Shown here one piece after another: positions 1 to 9,157 of a DNA stretch of 64,000 bases. Position numbers and translations under genes: made by a program. The notes below the pieces were generated by a model. The model ran no database searches. It saw nothing but the letters and a program-made list of their open reading frames with translations, and was not told the DNA's origin. Positions within the stretch are counted from its first letter, which is position 1; each line of letters begins with the position of its first letter. Origin of the DNA: Streptomyces qaidamensis (GTDB lineage: Bacteria > Actinomycetota > Actinomycetes > Streptomycetales > Streptomycetaceae); the NCBI RefSeq assembly GCF_001611795.1, contig NZ_CP015098.1, positions 496,001 to 560,000 on the forward strand, written 5' to 3'.

Positions 1-236
1 CCGGCGCAGGCCGGTGGCCCGGCGCCCTCGCTCCGCCCTGCCCGGACGACGGCTCCCTCTTCGCACGCCGCCGACGGGGCTCCAACCGCCGTACCCCTGA
101 ACCGGATCGCTTACGCAGGAGCAGGTGTCGTACGAGGTCGGCGCATGGTTAGAGTTGTCGCCCGGCAAGTGTCACATCGCCGTCTCGTTGCCAGAAGCGG
201 GCTCGGTCGACGCAACGCGGATGAGGAGAGAACCAG

Positions 237-1124
237 GTGCCGGAGCACGAAGCGGACGGACAGCTCGCCACGCCCAGCCACGAGGTGAGGGACTTCCTGC
301 ACCGCCGGCGTGAGCAGATCGCCCAGCGGTGGGCGGACGAGCCCTTGTTCCGCACCGTGTTCACCGTCTCGCGCGACGAGGCGGTGGAGGCGGGCAAGGC
401 CGTCGTCGACGCGCTGGCCGAGGTGGCCGACTCGGAGCAGGTGGAGGATCCCGACGCCGCGGGATTCAGCGGGGTGCGCGAGCAGCTGGCCCGGATGGGG
501 GTGGCCCGCTCCCGTGCCGGACTGTCCAACACCCAGGTCTCCAGCGAGCTGGCCGCCCTGCGGCCGCCCGTGGAGAACCTGCTGGCCGCCGATCTGGAAC
601 AGGCACCGCCCGAGCACCTGAGGGCCTGTTCGACCGCCCTGACCGTGCTGATGGGCACCCTGCGGCTGGTCGCCATGCAGACGGCGCTGAGCGAGTGGCA
701 GGCGCTCAGCGACCGGCAGCGGATGCAGCTGATGGAGGTGGCCACGCCCGTGATCCGGCTGTGGGACGGCGTCGTGGCCGTGCCGCTCATCGGGACGCTC
801 GACAGCGCCCGCAGCCAGATCGTGATGGAGACGCTGCTGAACGCCGTCGTGGAGCAGCACGCGCGGTTCGCGATCCTCGACATAACCGGGGTGCCGACGG
901 TCGACTCGCTGGTGGCGCAGCACCTGATGAAGACGGTCGCGGCGGCGCGGCTCATGGGCGCCGAGTGCATCGTCTCGGGCATCCGCCCCGCCATCGCGCA
1001 GACCATCGTGCACCTCGGGCTCGACCTGGACGTGATCACGCGTGCGAACCTCGCCGACGCACTGGGGTACGCGCTGCACCAGCTCGGCACGGACATCGTG
1101 AACCCGGGTGCGGGTCAGCGGTGA
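237..1124 (+). CDS. RsbR-type stressosome scaffold, STAS domain
   Basis: The protein has 295 residues: a helical N-terminal RsbRD-like sensor half (residues 1-150) and a C-terminal STAS domain (about 165-285). The STAS part carries the motif DITGVPTVDS, where RsbR proteins are phosphorylated on Thr/Ser by an RsbT-type kinase. The start is GTG with GAGGAG 10 nt upstream. The stop overlaps the next start (GTGA), so it is coupled to the rsbS-like gene. In the stressosome model RsbR and RsbS form the large complex that holds RsbT until stress releases it. No known ligand-binding motif is visible in the N-terminal half, so the stimulus is unknown. The family call is secure; the identity of the regulated sigma factor is inference. 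Confidence 0.9.
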   Translation: MPEHEADGQLATPSHEVRDFLHRRREQIAQRWADEPLFRTVFTVSRDEAVEAGKAVVDALAEVADSEQVEDPDAAGFSGVREQLARMGVARSRAGLSNTQVSSELAALRPPVENLLAADLEQAPPEHLRACSTALTVLMGTLRLVAMQTALSEWQALSDRQRMQLMEVATPVIRLWDGVVAVPLIGTLDSARSQIVMETLLNAVVEQHARFAILDITGVPTVDSLVAQHLMKTVAAARLMGAECIVSGIRPAIAQTIVHLGLDLDVITRANLADALGYALHQLGTDIVNPGAGQR

Positions 1125-1540
1125 ACGACGCCCGCCCCCGTCCCGTGACCGGCCACGTGCCGGTCCTCCGGCTCGGCGACGTCCTGCTCGTCACGCTCCA
1201 GGGGGATCTGCACGACAGCACGGCGCAGCAACTCCAGCAGGACCTCGCCGAGACCATCTCCCGTACCGGGGTGCGCGGGGTCCTCATCGACATCTCCGGT
1301 GTGGAGATCGTCGACTCCTTCCTCGGCCGGGTGCTGGCCGAGATCGCCGCGCAGGCCAAGCTGCTGGCCGCGCGCACCGTGGTGGCCGGTATGCGCCCGG
1401 CCGTCGCCATCACCCTGGTCGAGCTGGGACTGTCGCTGCCGGGGCTGAGCACCGCGCTCAGCACCGAGGCGGGCATGGAGCTCCTCGCACAGCAGGCCCC
1501 GGTGCGCCGTCCCGGCCGCCCGCGTCAGGAGAGTCCGTGA
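1121..1540 (+). CDS. RsbS-type STAS anti-sigma-factor antagonist
   Basis: This is a single-domain STAS protein of 139 residues, the usual RsbS size. The motif DISGVEIVDS contains the serine that RsbT phosphorylates in the Bacillus system. It starts with GTG inside the stop of the RsbR gene and its own stop overlaps the ATG of the RsbT gene, giving strict coupling. It would build the stressosome core with the upstream RsbR-like protein and bind the downstream kinase. A Pro/Arg-rich tail of about 15 residues follows the domain. Confidence 0.9.
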   Translation: MNDARPRPVTGHVPVLRLGDVLLVTLQGDLHDSTAQQLQQDLAETISRTGVRGVLIDISGVEIVDSFLGRVLAEIAAQAKLLAARTVVAGMRPAVAITLVELGLSLPGLSTALSTEAGMELLAQQAPVRRPGRPRQESP

Positions 1541-1980
1541 TGCACACCGCCGCGGGCGTGGAGGCCTGCTTGCCCATCCGGTCGGACATGGACCTGGTGT
1601 GGGTGCGACAGCACGTTCGGCAGGCCGCCGCCCGGCTCGGCTTCGGCCTGGTGGACCAGACCAAGCTCATCACCGCGGCCAGCGAGCTGGCCCGCAACAC
1701 CCTGGTGCACGGCGGTGGCGGACAGATGGAGGCGACGCAGGTCGGCACCGCGGGTGCGCAGGGGCTGCGGCTGGCCTTCACCGACGAGGGGCCGGGCATC
1801 GCCGACCTGGACCTCGCGCTGAGCGACGGTTACACCTCGGGCGGCGGTCTGGGGATGGGGCTGAGCGGCGCGCGGCGCCTGGTGCACGACTTCGACATCG
1901 ACACCGCGCCGGGGTCGGGCACCACGGTGCGGGTGACCTGCTGGGTGGGCCGGCCGCCGCGTCCGCGCGAGGAGGTCTGA
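1540..1980 (+). CDS. RsbT-type serine/threonine kinase (GHKL ATPase)
   Basis: This small GHKL ATPase (146 residues) has an N box at residues 49-57 (ELARNTLVH), a G1 box DEGPG at 82-86 and a glycine-rich G2 box near 101-110. These match RsbT, which phosphorylates RsbR/RsbS and, once released, activates a PP2C phosphatase. AGGAGAG precedes the ATG, and both ends overlap the neighbouring genes. Its position between RsbS and two phosphatase genes fits RsbT better than the RsbW class of sigma-binding kinases. Confidence 0.9.
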   Translation: MHTAAGVEACLPIRSDMDLVWVRQHVRQAAARLGFGLVDQTKLITAASELARNTLVHGGGGQMEATQVGTAGAQGLRLAFTDEGPGIADLDLALSDGYTSGGGLGMGLSGARRLVHDFDIDTAPGSGTTVRVTCWVGRPPRPREEV

Positions 1981-3488
1981 TGCCGCGGGTGTGGGACGTG
2001 CCGGTGCGCGACGCGACCCGGGTGCGCGATGCGCGGGCCGCGGCGGAGGGCGCTGCCGCGCTGGCCGGGCTGGACGAGCGGCGGACCGCGGCGGCCGCGC
2101 TGGTCGCGACCGAGCTGGCCACGAATCTGCTCAAGCACGCCGAGGGCGGTCAGGTGCTCATCGAGGTCGTCGCCCTGCCCGTGCTGCGGGATGGCCGGGA
2201 GAGGTCCAGGGTGGTGCAGATCGCCGCGATCGACCACGGCCCGGGCATCCACGACGTCCCCGCGGCGCTGCGCGACGGCTTCTCCACGACCCGCTCGCTC
2301 GGCGCGGGCCTCGGCACGTGCCGTCGCCTCTGCGACGACTTCGCCCTGCACAGTGTTCCCGGCCGCGGCACGGTCGCCGTGGCCCGCGTGAGTGCGACGC
2401 CGCGGGCTGGTGAGGCGTCGGTGTGGCCCGGAGGCGGCGGGGTGTCCGCCGGCGGACGGTGGCAGGGTGGCGAGCCGCCGTTCGGCACGGTGGCCTGCGG
2501 CGGCCTGACGGGCCATGCGGCAGTGTCCGGCGCTCCGGGTTCCCCGGGACAGGGCCCGGCGACGGCCGGCCGTGCGCGGGGGACGGAGCCGGGACTCCAC
2601 GGAGCACCGGGCCACGACCTCCCGGACGCCGGCACTCCGGGAAGCCGGCCCGTCCTCCGGGCTGCCCCGGAGGACGTCGGCACTCCGGGCACCGAGGCGC
2701 TGCCCCGGCGGGCGGGGGCCCCCGCCACGGCAGGCGCCGATGTGCCCGGCGGCCAGGCCGGCCCTCCGGCAGGCAGCAGGTCCACGGGCAGGGCCCCGCA
2801 CAGGGCCCAGTCGAACGACCACGCGGCAACAGACCCGGTCCCCAAAGCCGCCTCGCAGAACCGTTCCTTGCCGGTCGCCGGTGTGCGAGCCGGCGGGGTG
2901 AACATCCCCTACGCCGGAGCCGAGTACTCGGGGGACGCCTGGGGCTGGGTCCGGGCCGGGGACCGGGTGACGTTGATGCTGGCGGACGGGCTGGGCCACG
3001 GGCCGGAGGCCGCGCGGGCCTCGTCCGCCGCGGTCACGGCGCTGCACCGCTGGGCCCACCTCTCCCCCGCCGAGTCGCTGCGGCGGCTGCACGACGCCCT
3101 GCGGGACACCCGGGGCGCGGCCGTCGCCCTGGCCCAGCTCGACCTGTCGGCCGGGCGCCTGCGGTTCGCCGGCATCGGCAACGTGGGAGCGCGGCTACGC
3201 ACCGGCGGTACCTGGCGCGCCCTGCTGTCGCGGCCCGGCATCGTCGGGGTCCACCGGCCCGCGACCCTCCGCGAGGAGGAAGCCGACTGGACGGACGACC
3301 CCCTGCTGATCCTGCACACCGACGGCCTGCCCAGCCGCTGGACGCCGCCGTCCGGTCCCGGGCCGGCGCCGGCCGACCCGGCCGTGACGGCCGCCGTGAC
3401 GATACGTGACGCCAGCAGTCCCGCCCGGCCGGTGCGGGACGACACCGCCGTGGCCGTGCTGACCTCGATCCCGCCGGAACACCCATGA
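1980..3488 (+). CDS. GHKL ATPase fused to SpoIIE/RsbX-type phosphatase, with long linker
   Basis: The protein has 502 residues. Residues 1-135 form a GHKL ATPase (ELATNLLKHA N box, DHGPGI G1 box). Residues about 305-500 form a PP2C/SpoIIE domain with metal-binding motifs ADGLGHG (near 334), TDGL (near 446) and DDTAV (near 487). Between them lies about 155 residues of Gly/Pro/Ala-rich sequence with no domain. As I recall, homologues are nearer 330-340 residues, so the linker looks like an insertion. The ATG overlaps the stop of the RsbT gene. The expected role is to reset the stressosome by dephosphorylating RsbR/RsbS, as RsbX does, with a second kinase module attached. Confidence 0.85.
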   Translation: MPRVWDVPVRDATRVRDARAAAEGAAALAGLDERRTAAAALVATELATNLLKHAEGGQVLIEVVALPVLRDGRERSRVVQIAAIDHGPGIHDVPAALRDGFSTTRSLGAGLGTCRRLCDDFALHSVPGRGTVAVARVSATPRAGEASVWPGGGGVSAGGRWQGGEPPFGTVACGGLTGHAAVSGAPGSPGQGPATAGRARGTEPGLHGAPGHDLPDAGTPGSRPVLRAAPEDVGTPGTEALPRRAGAPATAGADVPGGQAGPPAGSRSTGRAPHRAQSNDHAATDPVPKAASQNRSLPVAGVRAGGVNIPYAGAEYSGDAWGWVRAGDRVTLMLADGLGHGPEAARASSAAVTALHRWAHLSPAESLRRLHDALRDTRGAAVALAQLDLSAGRLRFAGIGNVGARLRTGGTWRALLSRPGIVGVHRPATLREEEADWTDDPLLILHTDGLPSRWTPPSGPGPAPADPAVTAAVTIRDASSPARPVRDDTAVAVLTSIPPEHP

Positions 3489-5212
3489 TGCGCACTTGGC
3501 AGATCACCACCGTCACCGATGCGGCCCGCGCCCGCATCTCGCTCGCGCGCATGGCCGCCGCCTACGGTGTGCCCACCGTCGAACGGACCCGGCTGGCCGC
3601 CGCCCTCAGCGCCCACCTGCGGCAGTGCCTCACCAAGGGCGGCACCTGGCGGCTCACCATGGACCTGGCGGGCTCCCCCGCCGAGGAGGGGCTGCTGCAC
3701 GTCGTGGTGACCCCGTCGCCGGAGGCCTGCGCCGCCGGGGAGCCGCTCTGGGAGGTCACGGTCCCCTGCCCCGAGACGGCCGAGGCCGCCGAGGACGGCA
3801 CCGTCGCCGACGACACCGCCGCACTGTCGGAGGCGCTGCTCGGCGCGGACGAGGACACGGCCGTCGTGCTGGACAAGCTCACCGAGCAGGAGGACCTGGT
3901 CTCCTTCCACCGCGAGGAGCTGCACCAGACCAACCAGGGCGTGCTGGCCCTGCACGCCGAGCTCGACGCGGCCGGGCGGGCCCAGCGCGAGGCCTTCGCC
4001 GCCGAGCGCAGCGCCCGCAACGAGGCGGAGAGCGCCCGGCGCAGGCTGACGTTCCTCGCGGACGCGAGTGCCGTGCTGACGGCGTCGCTGAATCACGAGG
4101 AGATCGTGCGCCGGCTGCCGGACCTGCTGGTGCCCGAGTACGCGAGCAGCGTCGACGTCTGGCTCTTCGACCACGAGGAGGACAAGCACCGGTCGGCGCC
4201 GCATCCGGCCGCCGCCGTCGTCGCGGCCCGCACCGGGCGGCCCCAGTACGCCGCCGATCACCCGGGGAACCTGCCCGGCGTCGAGGACCAGCCGCCGTCG
4301 GCGCTGGATCCCGGGCGGCCGCTGCTGTGTGTGCCGCTGCCGACGCGACGGGCGCCGCTGGGGGTCCTGACGCTGTCGCCGCCCGGCGGGCGCTGGGACC
4401 CGGACGACGCGGTGATGCTGATCGAGCTCACCCGGCGGGCCAGCATCGCCATCGACAACGCCCGGCGCTTCGAGCACAACCGCGACATCGCCGAGACGCT
4501 GCAGCGCGCCCTGCTGACCGACCTGCCCGTCACGCCGGGCCTCAGCCTGGCCGCGCGGTACCTTCCGGCCACCCACGGGCTGAACATCGGCGGCGACTGG
4601 TACGACGCATTCCCCCAGCGGGACGGCGGTCTCATCACCGTCATCGGCGACGTGACCGGACACGGTCTGCACGCGGCGGTCATGATGAGCCAGCTGCGCA
4701 CCGCGCTGCGGGCGTACGCCGTCGACGGCGACAGCCCGGGCCGGCTGCTGACCCGGCTGCACCGGTTCCTGCACCACCTCCAGCCGGACCTGTACGCCAC
4801 CGCCGTCATCGCCCGGTTCCACCCGGACGAGCCCACCCTGACCTGGGCCGCCGCGGGGCATCCGCCACCGGTTCTGCGCCTGCCCGACGGCACCGTACGG
4901 ACCCTGGACGCCAAGCCCGGCGCGATGCTCGGCATCCCGCTCACCCAGGAGATCGCCGACCACACGGAGCAGCTGGAGCCCGGCTCGACGCTCGCGCTGT
5001 ACACGGACGGGCTGGTGGAGCGGCGTGCACAGGGCATAGACCCGGGTATCGAGCGGCTGGCCTCGGCGCTCGGCGGGTTCCGTTCCGCGGAGCTGGACGC
5101 GGACCTGGAGGGCTCGGCGGACCGGCTCCTGCATCCGCTGCTGAGCGATTCCGAGCGGGACGACGACGTGTGCCTGTTGCTGTGTCATGTCCAAGGTGGC
5201 ATCGGCTCCTGA
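3485..5212 (+). CDS. GAF-domain SpoIIE-type PP2C phosphatase (RsbU-like)
   Basis: The 575-residue protein has an N-terminal part resembling a GHKL-type fold (1-100), a coiled-coil stretch near 130-185, a GAF domain (about 190-335) and a C-terminal SpoIIE phosphatase domain. The phosphatase motifs are GGDWYDAF (near 370), GDVTGHG (near 388), LYTDGLVE and DDDVCLL at the end. It begins at an ATG that overlaps the stop of the preceding gene. It is the likely output of the operon: released RsbT would activate it, and it would dephosphorylate an RsbV-type antagonist. No RsbV or RsbW gene lies in the operon, so partners must be elsewhere, for example the RsbW-like genes at 12.9 and 63 kb. Confidence 0.88.
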   Translation: MMRTWQITTVTDAARARISLARMAAAYGVPTVERTRLAAALSAHLRQCLTKGGTWRLTMDLAGSPAEEGLLHVVVTPSPEACAAGEPLWEVTVPCPETAEAAEDGTVADDTAALSEALLGADEDTAVVLDKLTEQEDLVSFHREELHQTNQGVLALHAELDAAGRAQREAFAAERSARNEAESARRRLTFLADASAVLTASLNHEEIVRRLPDLLVPEYASSVDVWLFDHEEDKHRSAPHPAAAVVAARTGRPQYAADHPGNLPGVEDQPPSALDPGRPLLCVPLPTRRAPLGVLTLSPPGGRWDPDDAVMLIELTRRASIAIDNARRFEHNRDIAETLQRALLTDLPVTPGLSLAARYLPATHGLNIGGDWYDAFPQRDGGLITVIGDVTGHGLHAAVMMSQLRTALRAYAVDGDSPGRLLTRLHRFLHHLQPDLYATAVIARFHPDEPTLTWAAAGHPPPVLRLPDGTVRTLDAKPGAMLGIPLTQEIADHTEQLEPGSTLALYTDGLVERRAQGIDPGIERLASALGGFRSAELDADLEGSADRLLHPLLSDSERDDDVCLLLCHVQGGIGS

Positions 5213-5429
5213 CGGCGGGTCCGGCGGGCCGGGTGTGCACGCGTTCTTCACTCCTGCCTGGTGCTTTTCGGCCACGGTGCGGGCATGGTGGTGATCAACG
5301 CGTTCGTCTGCCTGCCGCGTCCGACTGGCGCGCCCGTGGGACACACGGTGGGATCGAAAGGGTGCGAACCAGCGATCCAGGGGCAGTCGGAAGGCGTTCG
5401 AGGCAGACCGCCTGGAGCCGCAGAAAGGG

Positions 5430-6800
5430 ATGAACACCGTGACACGACCCAGGATCCTGGTGGTTGGCGCAGGCTTCGCCGGCGTGGAGTGCGTCCGCCG
5501 TCTGGAACGGAAACTCTCCCCGGACGAGGCCGACGTCACGCTGGTGACGCCGTTCGCCTACCAGCTCTACCTGCCGCTGCTCCCCCAGGTCGCCTCCGGC
5601 GTGCTGACGCCGCAGTCGATCGCCGTCTCGCTGCGGCGCAGCAAGAAGTACCGCACGCGGATCATTCCGGGCGGTGCCATCGGCGTGGACCTGAAGTCCA
5701 AGGTCTGTGTCATCCGCACCATCACCGACGAGATCGTCAACGAGCCGTACGACTACATCGTGCTGGCGCCCGGCAGCATCACCCGGACCTTCGACATCCC
5801 GGGGCTGACGGACCACGCGTTCGGGATGAAGACGCTCGCCGAGGCGGCGTACATCCGTGACCACGTCATCTCGCAGCTGGATCTTGCCGACGCGAGCCAG
5901 GACCCCGTGGAGCGGGCCTCGCGGCTGCAGTTCGTGGTGGTCGGCGGCGGTTACGCGGGCACCGAGACGGCGGCGTGCCTGCAGCGGCTGACGCACGCGG
6001 CGGTCAAGCGCTACCCGCGGCTGGACCCGGGGCTGATCAAGTGGCATCTGATCGACATCGCGCCGAAGCTGATGCCGGAGCTGGGCGACAAGCTCGGCAG
6101 CAGCGCGCAGGAGATCCTGCGCCGGCGGGGCATCGAGATCTCCCTGGGCACCTCCATCGCCAAGGCGGGCCCCGAGGAGGTCACCTTCACCGACGGCCGG
6201 GCGATCCCGACCCGCACGCTCATCTGGACCGCCGGGGTCGTCGCCAGCCCGCTCATCGCCACGCTCGGCGCGGAGACGGTCAAGGGGCGGCTCGCGGTCG
6301 CCCCCGAGATGAACCTGCCGGGCGACGACGGGGTGTTCGCGCTCGGCGACTCGGCGGCCGTGCCCGACCTGGCCAAGGGCGACGGGGCCATGTGCCCGCC
6401 CACCGCGCAGCACGCGCTGCGGCAGGGCAAGCACGTCGCCGACAACGTCATCGCGTCGCTGCGGGGGCAGGCGATGAAGCCGTACGTCCACAAGGACCTC
6501 GGGCTCGTCGTCGACCTCGGCGGCACCGACGCCGTCTCCAAGCCGCTGGGCATCGAACTGCGGGGGCTGCCCGCGCAGGCCGTGGCCCGCGGCTACCACT
6601 GGTCGGCGCTGCGCACCAACGTGGCCAAGACGCGGGTGATGACGAACTGGCTGCTCAACGCCGTCGCCGGCGACGACTTCGTACGGACGGGGTTCCAGGC
6701 CCGCAAGGCCGCCCGGCTGAAGGACTTCGAGTACACGGACGCGTATCTGACGCCGGAGCAGGTGCGGGCACAGGTCGAGGGGTCCGTCCGGCCGGAGTAG
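5430..6800 (+). CDS. Type II NADH:quinone oxidoreductase (Ndh-like)
   Basis: This FAD-dependent pyridine nucleotide-disulfide family protein (456 residues) has two dinucleotide-binding motifs: VVGAGFAGVE near the N terminus for FAD and VVVGGGYAGTE near 170 for NAD(P)H. A C-terminal FALGDSAAV motif completes the FAD site. Length and motifs fit the single-subunit, non-proton-pumping NDH-2, which passes electrons from NADH to menaquinone at the inner face of the membrane. AGAAAGGG precedes the ATG. It stands alone, with about 220 bp of upstream DNA. Related ferredoxin or nitrite reductase-like enzymes are less likely. Confidence 0.85.
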   Translation: MNTVTRPRILVVGAGFAGVECVRRLERKLSPDEADVTLVTPFAYQLYLPLLPQVASGVLTPQSIAVSLRRSKKYRTRIIPGGAIGVDLKSKVCVIRTITDEIVNEPYDYIVLAPGSITRTFDIPGLTDHAFGMKTLAEAAYIRDHVISQLDLADASQDPVERASRLQFVVVGGGYAGTETAACLQRLTHAAVKRYPRLDPGLIKWHLIDIAPKLMPELGDKLGSSAQEILRRRGIEISLGTSIAKAGPEEVTFTDGRAIPTRTLIWTAGVVASPLIATLGAETVKGRLAVAPEMNLPGDDGVFALGDSAAVPDLAKGDGAMCPPTAQHALRQGKHVADNVIASLRGQAMKPYVHKDLGLVVDLGGTDAVSKPLGIELRGLPAQAVARGYHWSALRTNVAKTRVMTNWLLNAVAGDDFVRTGFQARKAARLKDFEYTDAYLTPEQVRAQVEGSVRPE

Positions 6801-6884
6801 GACCGGGCCGGACGGGAGGGCCCGCCCGGGGCATGTCATGCTGGGATACGGATCTTGGTGTGAGTCGGGAGAGAGTGCGGCGGT

Positions 6885-9128
6885 GTGAGGGCAGCGGGAC
6901 GCGCGGTGCGGGCACGACTGCGGGACCGGATCGCGGCGTCCGACCCCGGACTGCTGCGGTTGACGGCCGGGCTGCGGACGGTCGGCGCGATCGCGCTGAC
7001 GCTGGCCGTGCTCTCCCTGCTCGGCGCCGACGTGCACATTCTGGTGGCGGGGGCCATTGCGGCGATGGTCGCCACCTTCGCCATCCGGGAGAAGCAGCTC
7101 GGGGCTCAGGCCGTGACCCTGGCTCTGGGGCTTCCGGTGGCCCTGGCCTCGGTTTCCCTCGGGGCTGTGCTCAACACGCGGGTCGTGGTCGGTGACGCCT
7201 TCTTCGTCGTCCTGATCTTCTGCGCGGTCTACGGCCGCCGGTTCGGCGACCGGGGCACCGCGCTGGGGCTGATCGGCTTCCAGGTCTACTTCCTGTCGCT
7301 GTTCGTCGGCGCCACCGTCGACACGCTGCCCGAACTGTGCGGTGCCATGGCGATGGCGTTCTGCTCCAGTGCCCTGATGCGCTTCGCGGTCGTGCCCGCG
7401 ACTCCCGCGGGCGTGCTGCTGCGCCTGCGCCTGGCCTTCCGCGCCCGGCTGGCCCAGCTGGTGTCCGCGCAGCTCGAACTTTTCGACGCCCCCGCTGAGG
7501 AGATGGACAAGGCGCTGAAGGCCCTGCGCGACGGCACCGCGCGGCTGCACGAGACGGCCATGATGATCCAGGGACAGCTGGAGGAGGGCACCCCGGACGA
7601 GTCGGCGGCCCGGCTCGTGCAGCGCCGGATCGCCGACGCCGAGATCGCCGCCGAGCGGCTCGGCCTGCTGCTGCTGACCGCCCGCACCGCCGAACGGGCG
7701 GACACTCTGACCCTGCACCTGCCGGGCGCGCCCGCACCGGCGATCGCCGGTCCGGACATGCCGGACGAGGCCGGCGCCACGCTCCGCCGCGATCTGCTGG
7801 CGCTGCACACCCTGGTGCTGCGGGCGGGCAGCGGCGACACGGGCACCGGGCTGGCCCATGTACGCAACCGGCTCCTCGGCTACCGGGACGAGGAGAACCT
7901 GCCGCCGGCGTCGGCGGCCCTCCAGGACGTCTTCCGCGGCATCGGCGAGTCGGTCCGCTCCGTGCTCGGGCTGCGGATCGCGCTGGACGGCCCCCAGGAC
8001 GAGTCGGACGACTCCCCGGCGACGGCCCGTTCCCGCGAGGAACTGGACGCCGAGGACGCCGCGATCGACGGCGGCGGCGAGGAGGCCGAGCAGGAGGAGC
8101 AGACCGGACTGCGGCGGCCCACCACCCGTGCGGCCGTGCAGGTCGCCGTCGGCTCGTCGCTGGCCATCGTGGGCGGCGAGCTGCTGTCCACGCAGCGCTG
8201 GTACTGGGCGGTGCTGACGTGCTGGATCGTCTTCATCAACACGTCGTCGACGGGCGAGATCCTGGTCAAGGGGTACCGGCGGCTGCTGGGGACGGTGTTC
8301 GGCGTCGTGGCCGGCATCGTGCTGGCGGGCCTGGTCGGCAACCACACCTGGACGGCGTTCGCCCTGGTCCTGGTGCTGATCTTCGCGATGTTCTACTCGG
8401 CGCCGCTGTCGTACACGCTGATGTCGTTCTTCGTCACCGCGATGCTGGGGCTGCTGTACACGCTGCTGCACACCTACAGCCTCGATGTGCTCGTGCTGCG
8501 GATCGAGGAGACGGCGCTCGGTGCCGCGTGCGGGGTGGTGGCGGCGGCCCTGGTCCTGCCGGTGCAGACGGACCGCCGTACGAACGAACTGCTCGGCACC
8601 GTGCTGGAGCGGCTGGCCGAGGTCACCGAGGCCGCGGTCGGCCAGCTCAGCGGCGGGCCGGCGGACGAACTGCTGGACAAGGCGCGCGACCTCGACCAGG
8701 CGCTGGCCGACCTGCGGGCCGCGACGCAGCCGCTGATGCATCCGGTCACCCCGCTGCGGACCCGGCGCCACACGGCCCGGTACGTGGTGGCGCTGCTGGA
8801 GACGTGCGCGTACCACGCGCGGACGCTGGCCGCGACGGCCGAGCTGCTGCCCACGCACCCCTCGATCGCGGCGGACCCGCGACTGCGCGGGGCCGCCGGG
8901 CGCACGGTGCGCAACATCGGGGTCATCGCGGCCCGGGTCGCCGACGAGCACGCGGGCGCGCAGGTCGAGACCGGGCCGAGCATCGCCTCCCTGCTGGGAT
9001 CCGACGCCGGCACACCACGCTACGGCCGCATCACCGACCGCGTGCTGCGGCATCTGGAGCGGCTGGACGAGGCCGTGGTGGGCCTCGCCCGGCCGCTGGG
9101 CGTGCCGGTGGCGGCGCCCAAGGCGTGA
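6885..9128 (+). CDS. FUSC-family membrane protein, aromatic acid exporter-like
   Basis: The 747-residue protein has two clusters of hydrophobic helices (about residues 24-160 and 415-560), each followed by a long soluble segment (165-400 and 565-740). This two-fold membrane-cytoplasm arrangement is typical of FUSC/YccS/AaeB transporters. The second half begins with QRWYWAVLTCWIVF, a conserved FUSC entry helix. An acidic stretch near 375-405 separates the halves. The start is GTG with GGGAGAGA upstream. The substrate is unknown; fusaric-acid-type or p-hydroxybenzoate efflux is the family precedent. Confidence 0.8.
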   Translation: MRAAGRAVRARLRDRIAASDPGLLRLTAGLRTVGAIALTLAVLSLLGADVHILVAGAIAAMVATFAIREKQLGAQAVTLALGLPVALASVSLGAVLNTRVVVGDAFFVVLIFCAVYGRRFGDRGTALGLIGFQVYFLSLFVGATVDTLPELCGAMAMAFCSSALMRFAVVPATPAGVLLRLRLAFRARLAQLVSAQLELFDAPAEEMDKALKALRDGTARLHETAMMIQGQLEEGTPDESAARLVQRRIADAEIAAERLGLLLLTARTAERADTLTLHLPGAPAPAIAGPDMPDEAGATLRRDLLALHTLVLRAGSGDTGTGLAHVRNRLLGYRDEENLPPASAALQDVFRGIGESVRSVLGLRIALDGPQDESDDSPATARSREELDAEDAAIDGGGEEAEQEEQTGLRRPTTRAAVQVAVGSSLAIVGGELLSTQRWYWAVLTCWIVFINTSSTGEILVKGYRRLLGTVFGVVAGIVLAGLVGNHTWTAFALVLVLIFAMFYSAPLSYTLMSFFVTAMLGLLYTLLHTYSLDVLVLRIEETALGAACGVVAAALVLPVQTDRRTNELLGTVLERLAEVTEAAVGQLSGGPADELLDKARDLDQALADLRAATQPLMHPVTPLRTRRHTARYVVALLETCAYHARTLAATAELLPTHPSIAADPRLRGAAGRTVRNIGVIAARVADEHAGAQVETGPSIASLLGSDAGTPRYGRITDRVLRHLERLDEAVVGLARPLGVPVAAPKA

Positions 9129-9140
9129 CCCGCCGACGGG

Positions 9141-9157
9141 CTGACGGCCGCCGTCAG
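9141..9157. terminator. Short hairpin between convergent genes
   Basis: CTGACGG and CCGTCAG form a 7-bp stem with a 3-nt loop between the FUSC gene and the convergent minus-strand gene, whose stop it touches. There is no T tract. It may act in both directions. Confidence 0.4.

Noticed and set aside
2909..5539. An 876-residue minus-strand frame across the stressosome genes
   Set aside because: Antisense to intact GAF and PP2C domains; no motif of its own.
5295..9053. A 1252-residue open frame on the minus strand opposite ndh and the FUSC gene
   Set aside because: It is antisense to two genes with clear domains; its sequence is Arg/Gly/His-rich with no domain, as expected for the shadow of high-GC coding DNA.
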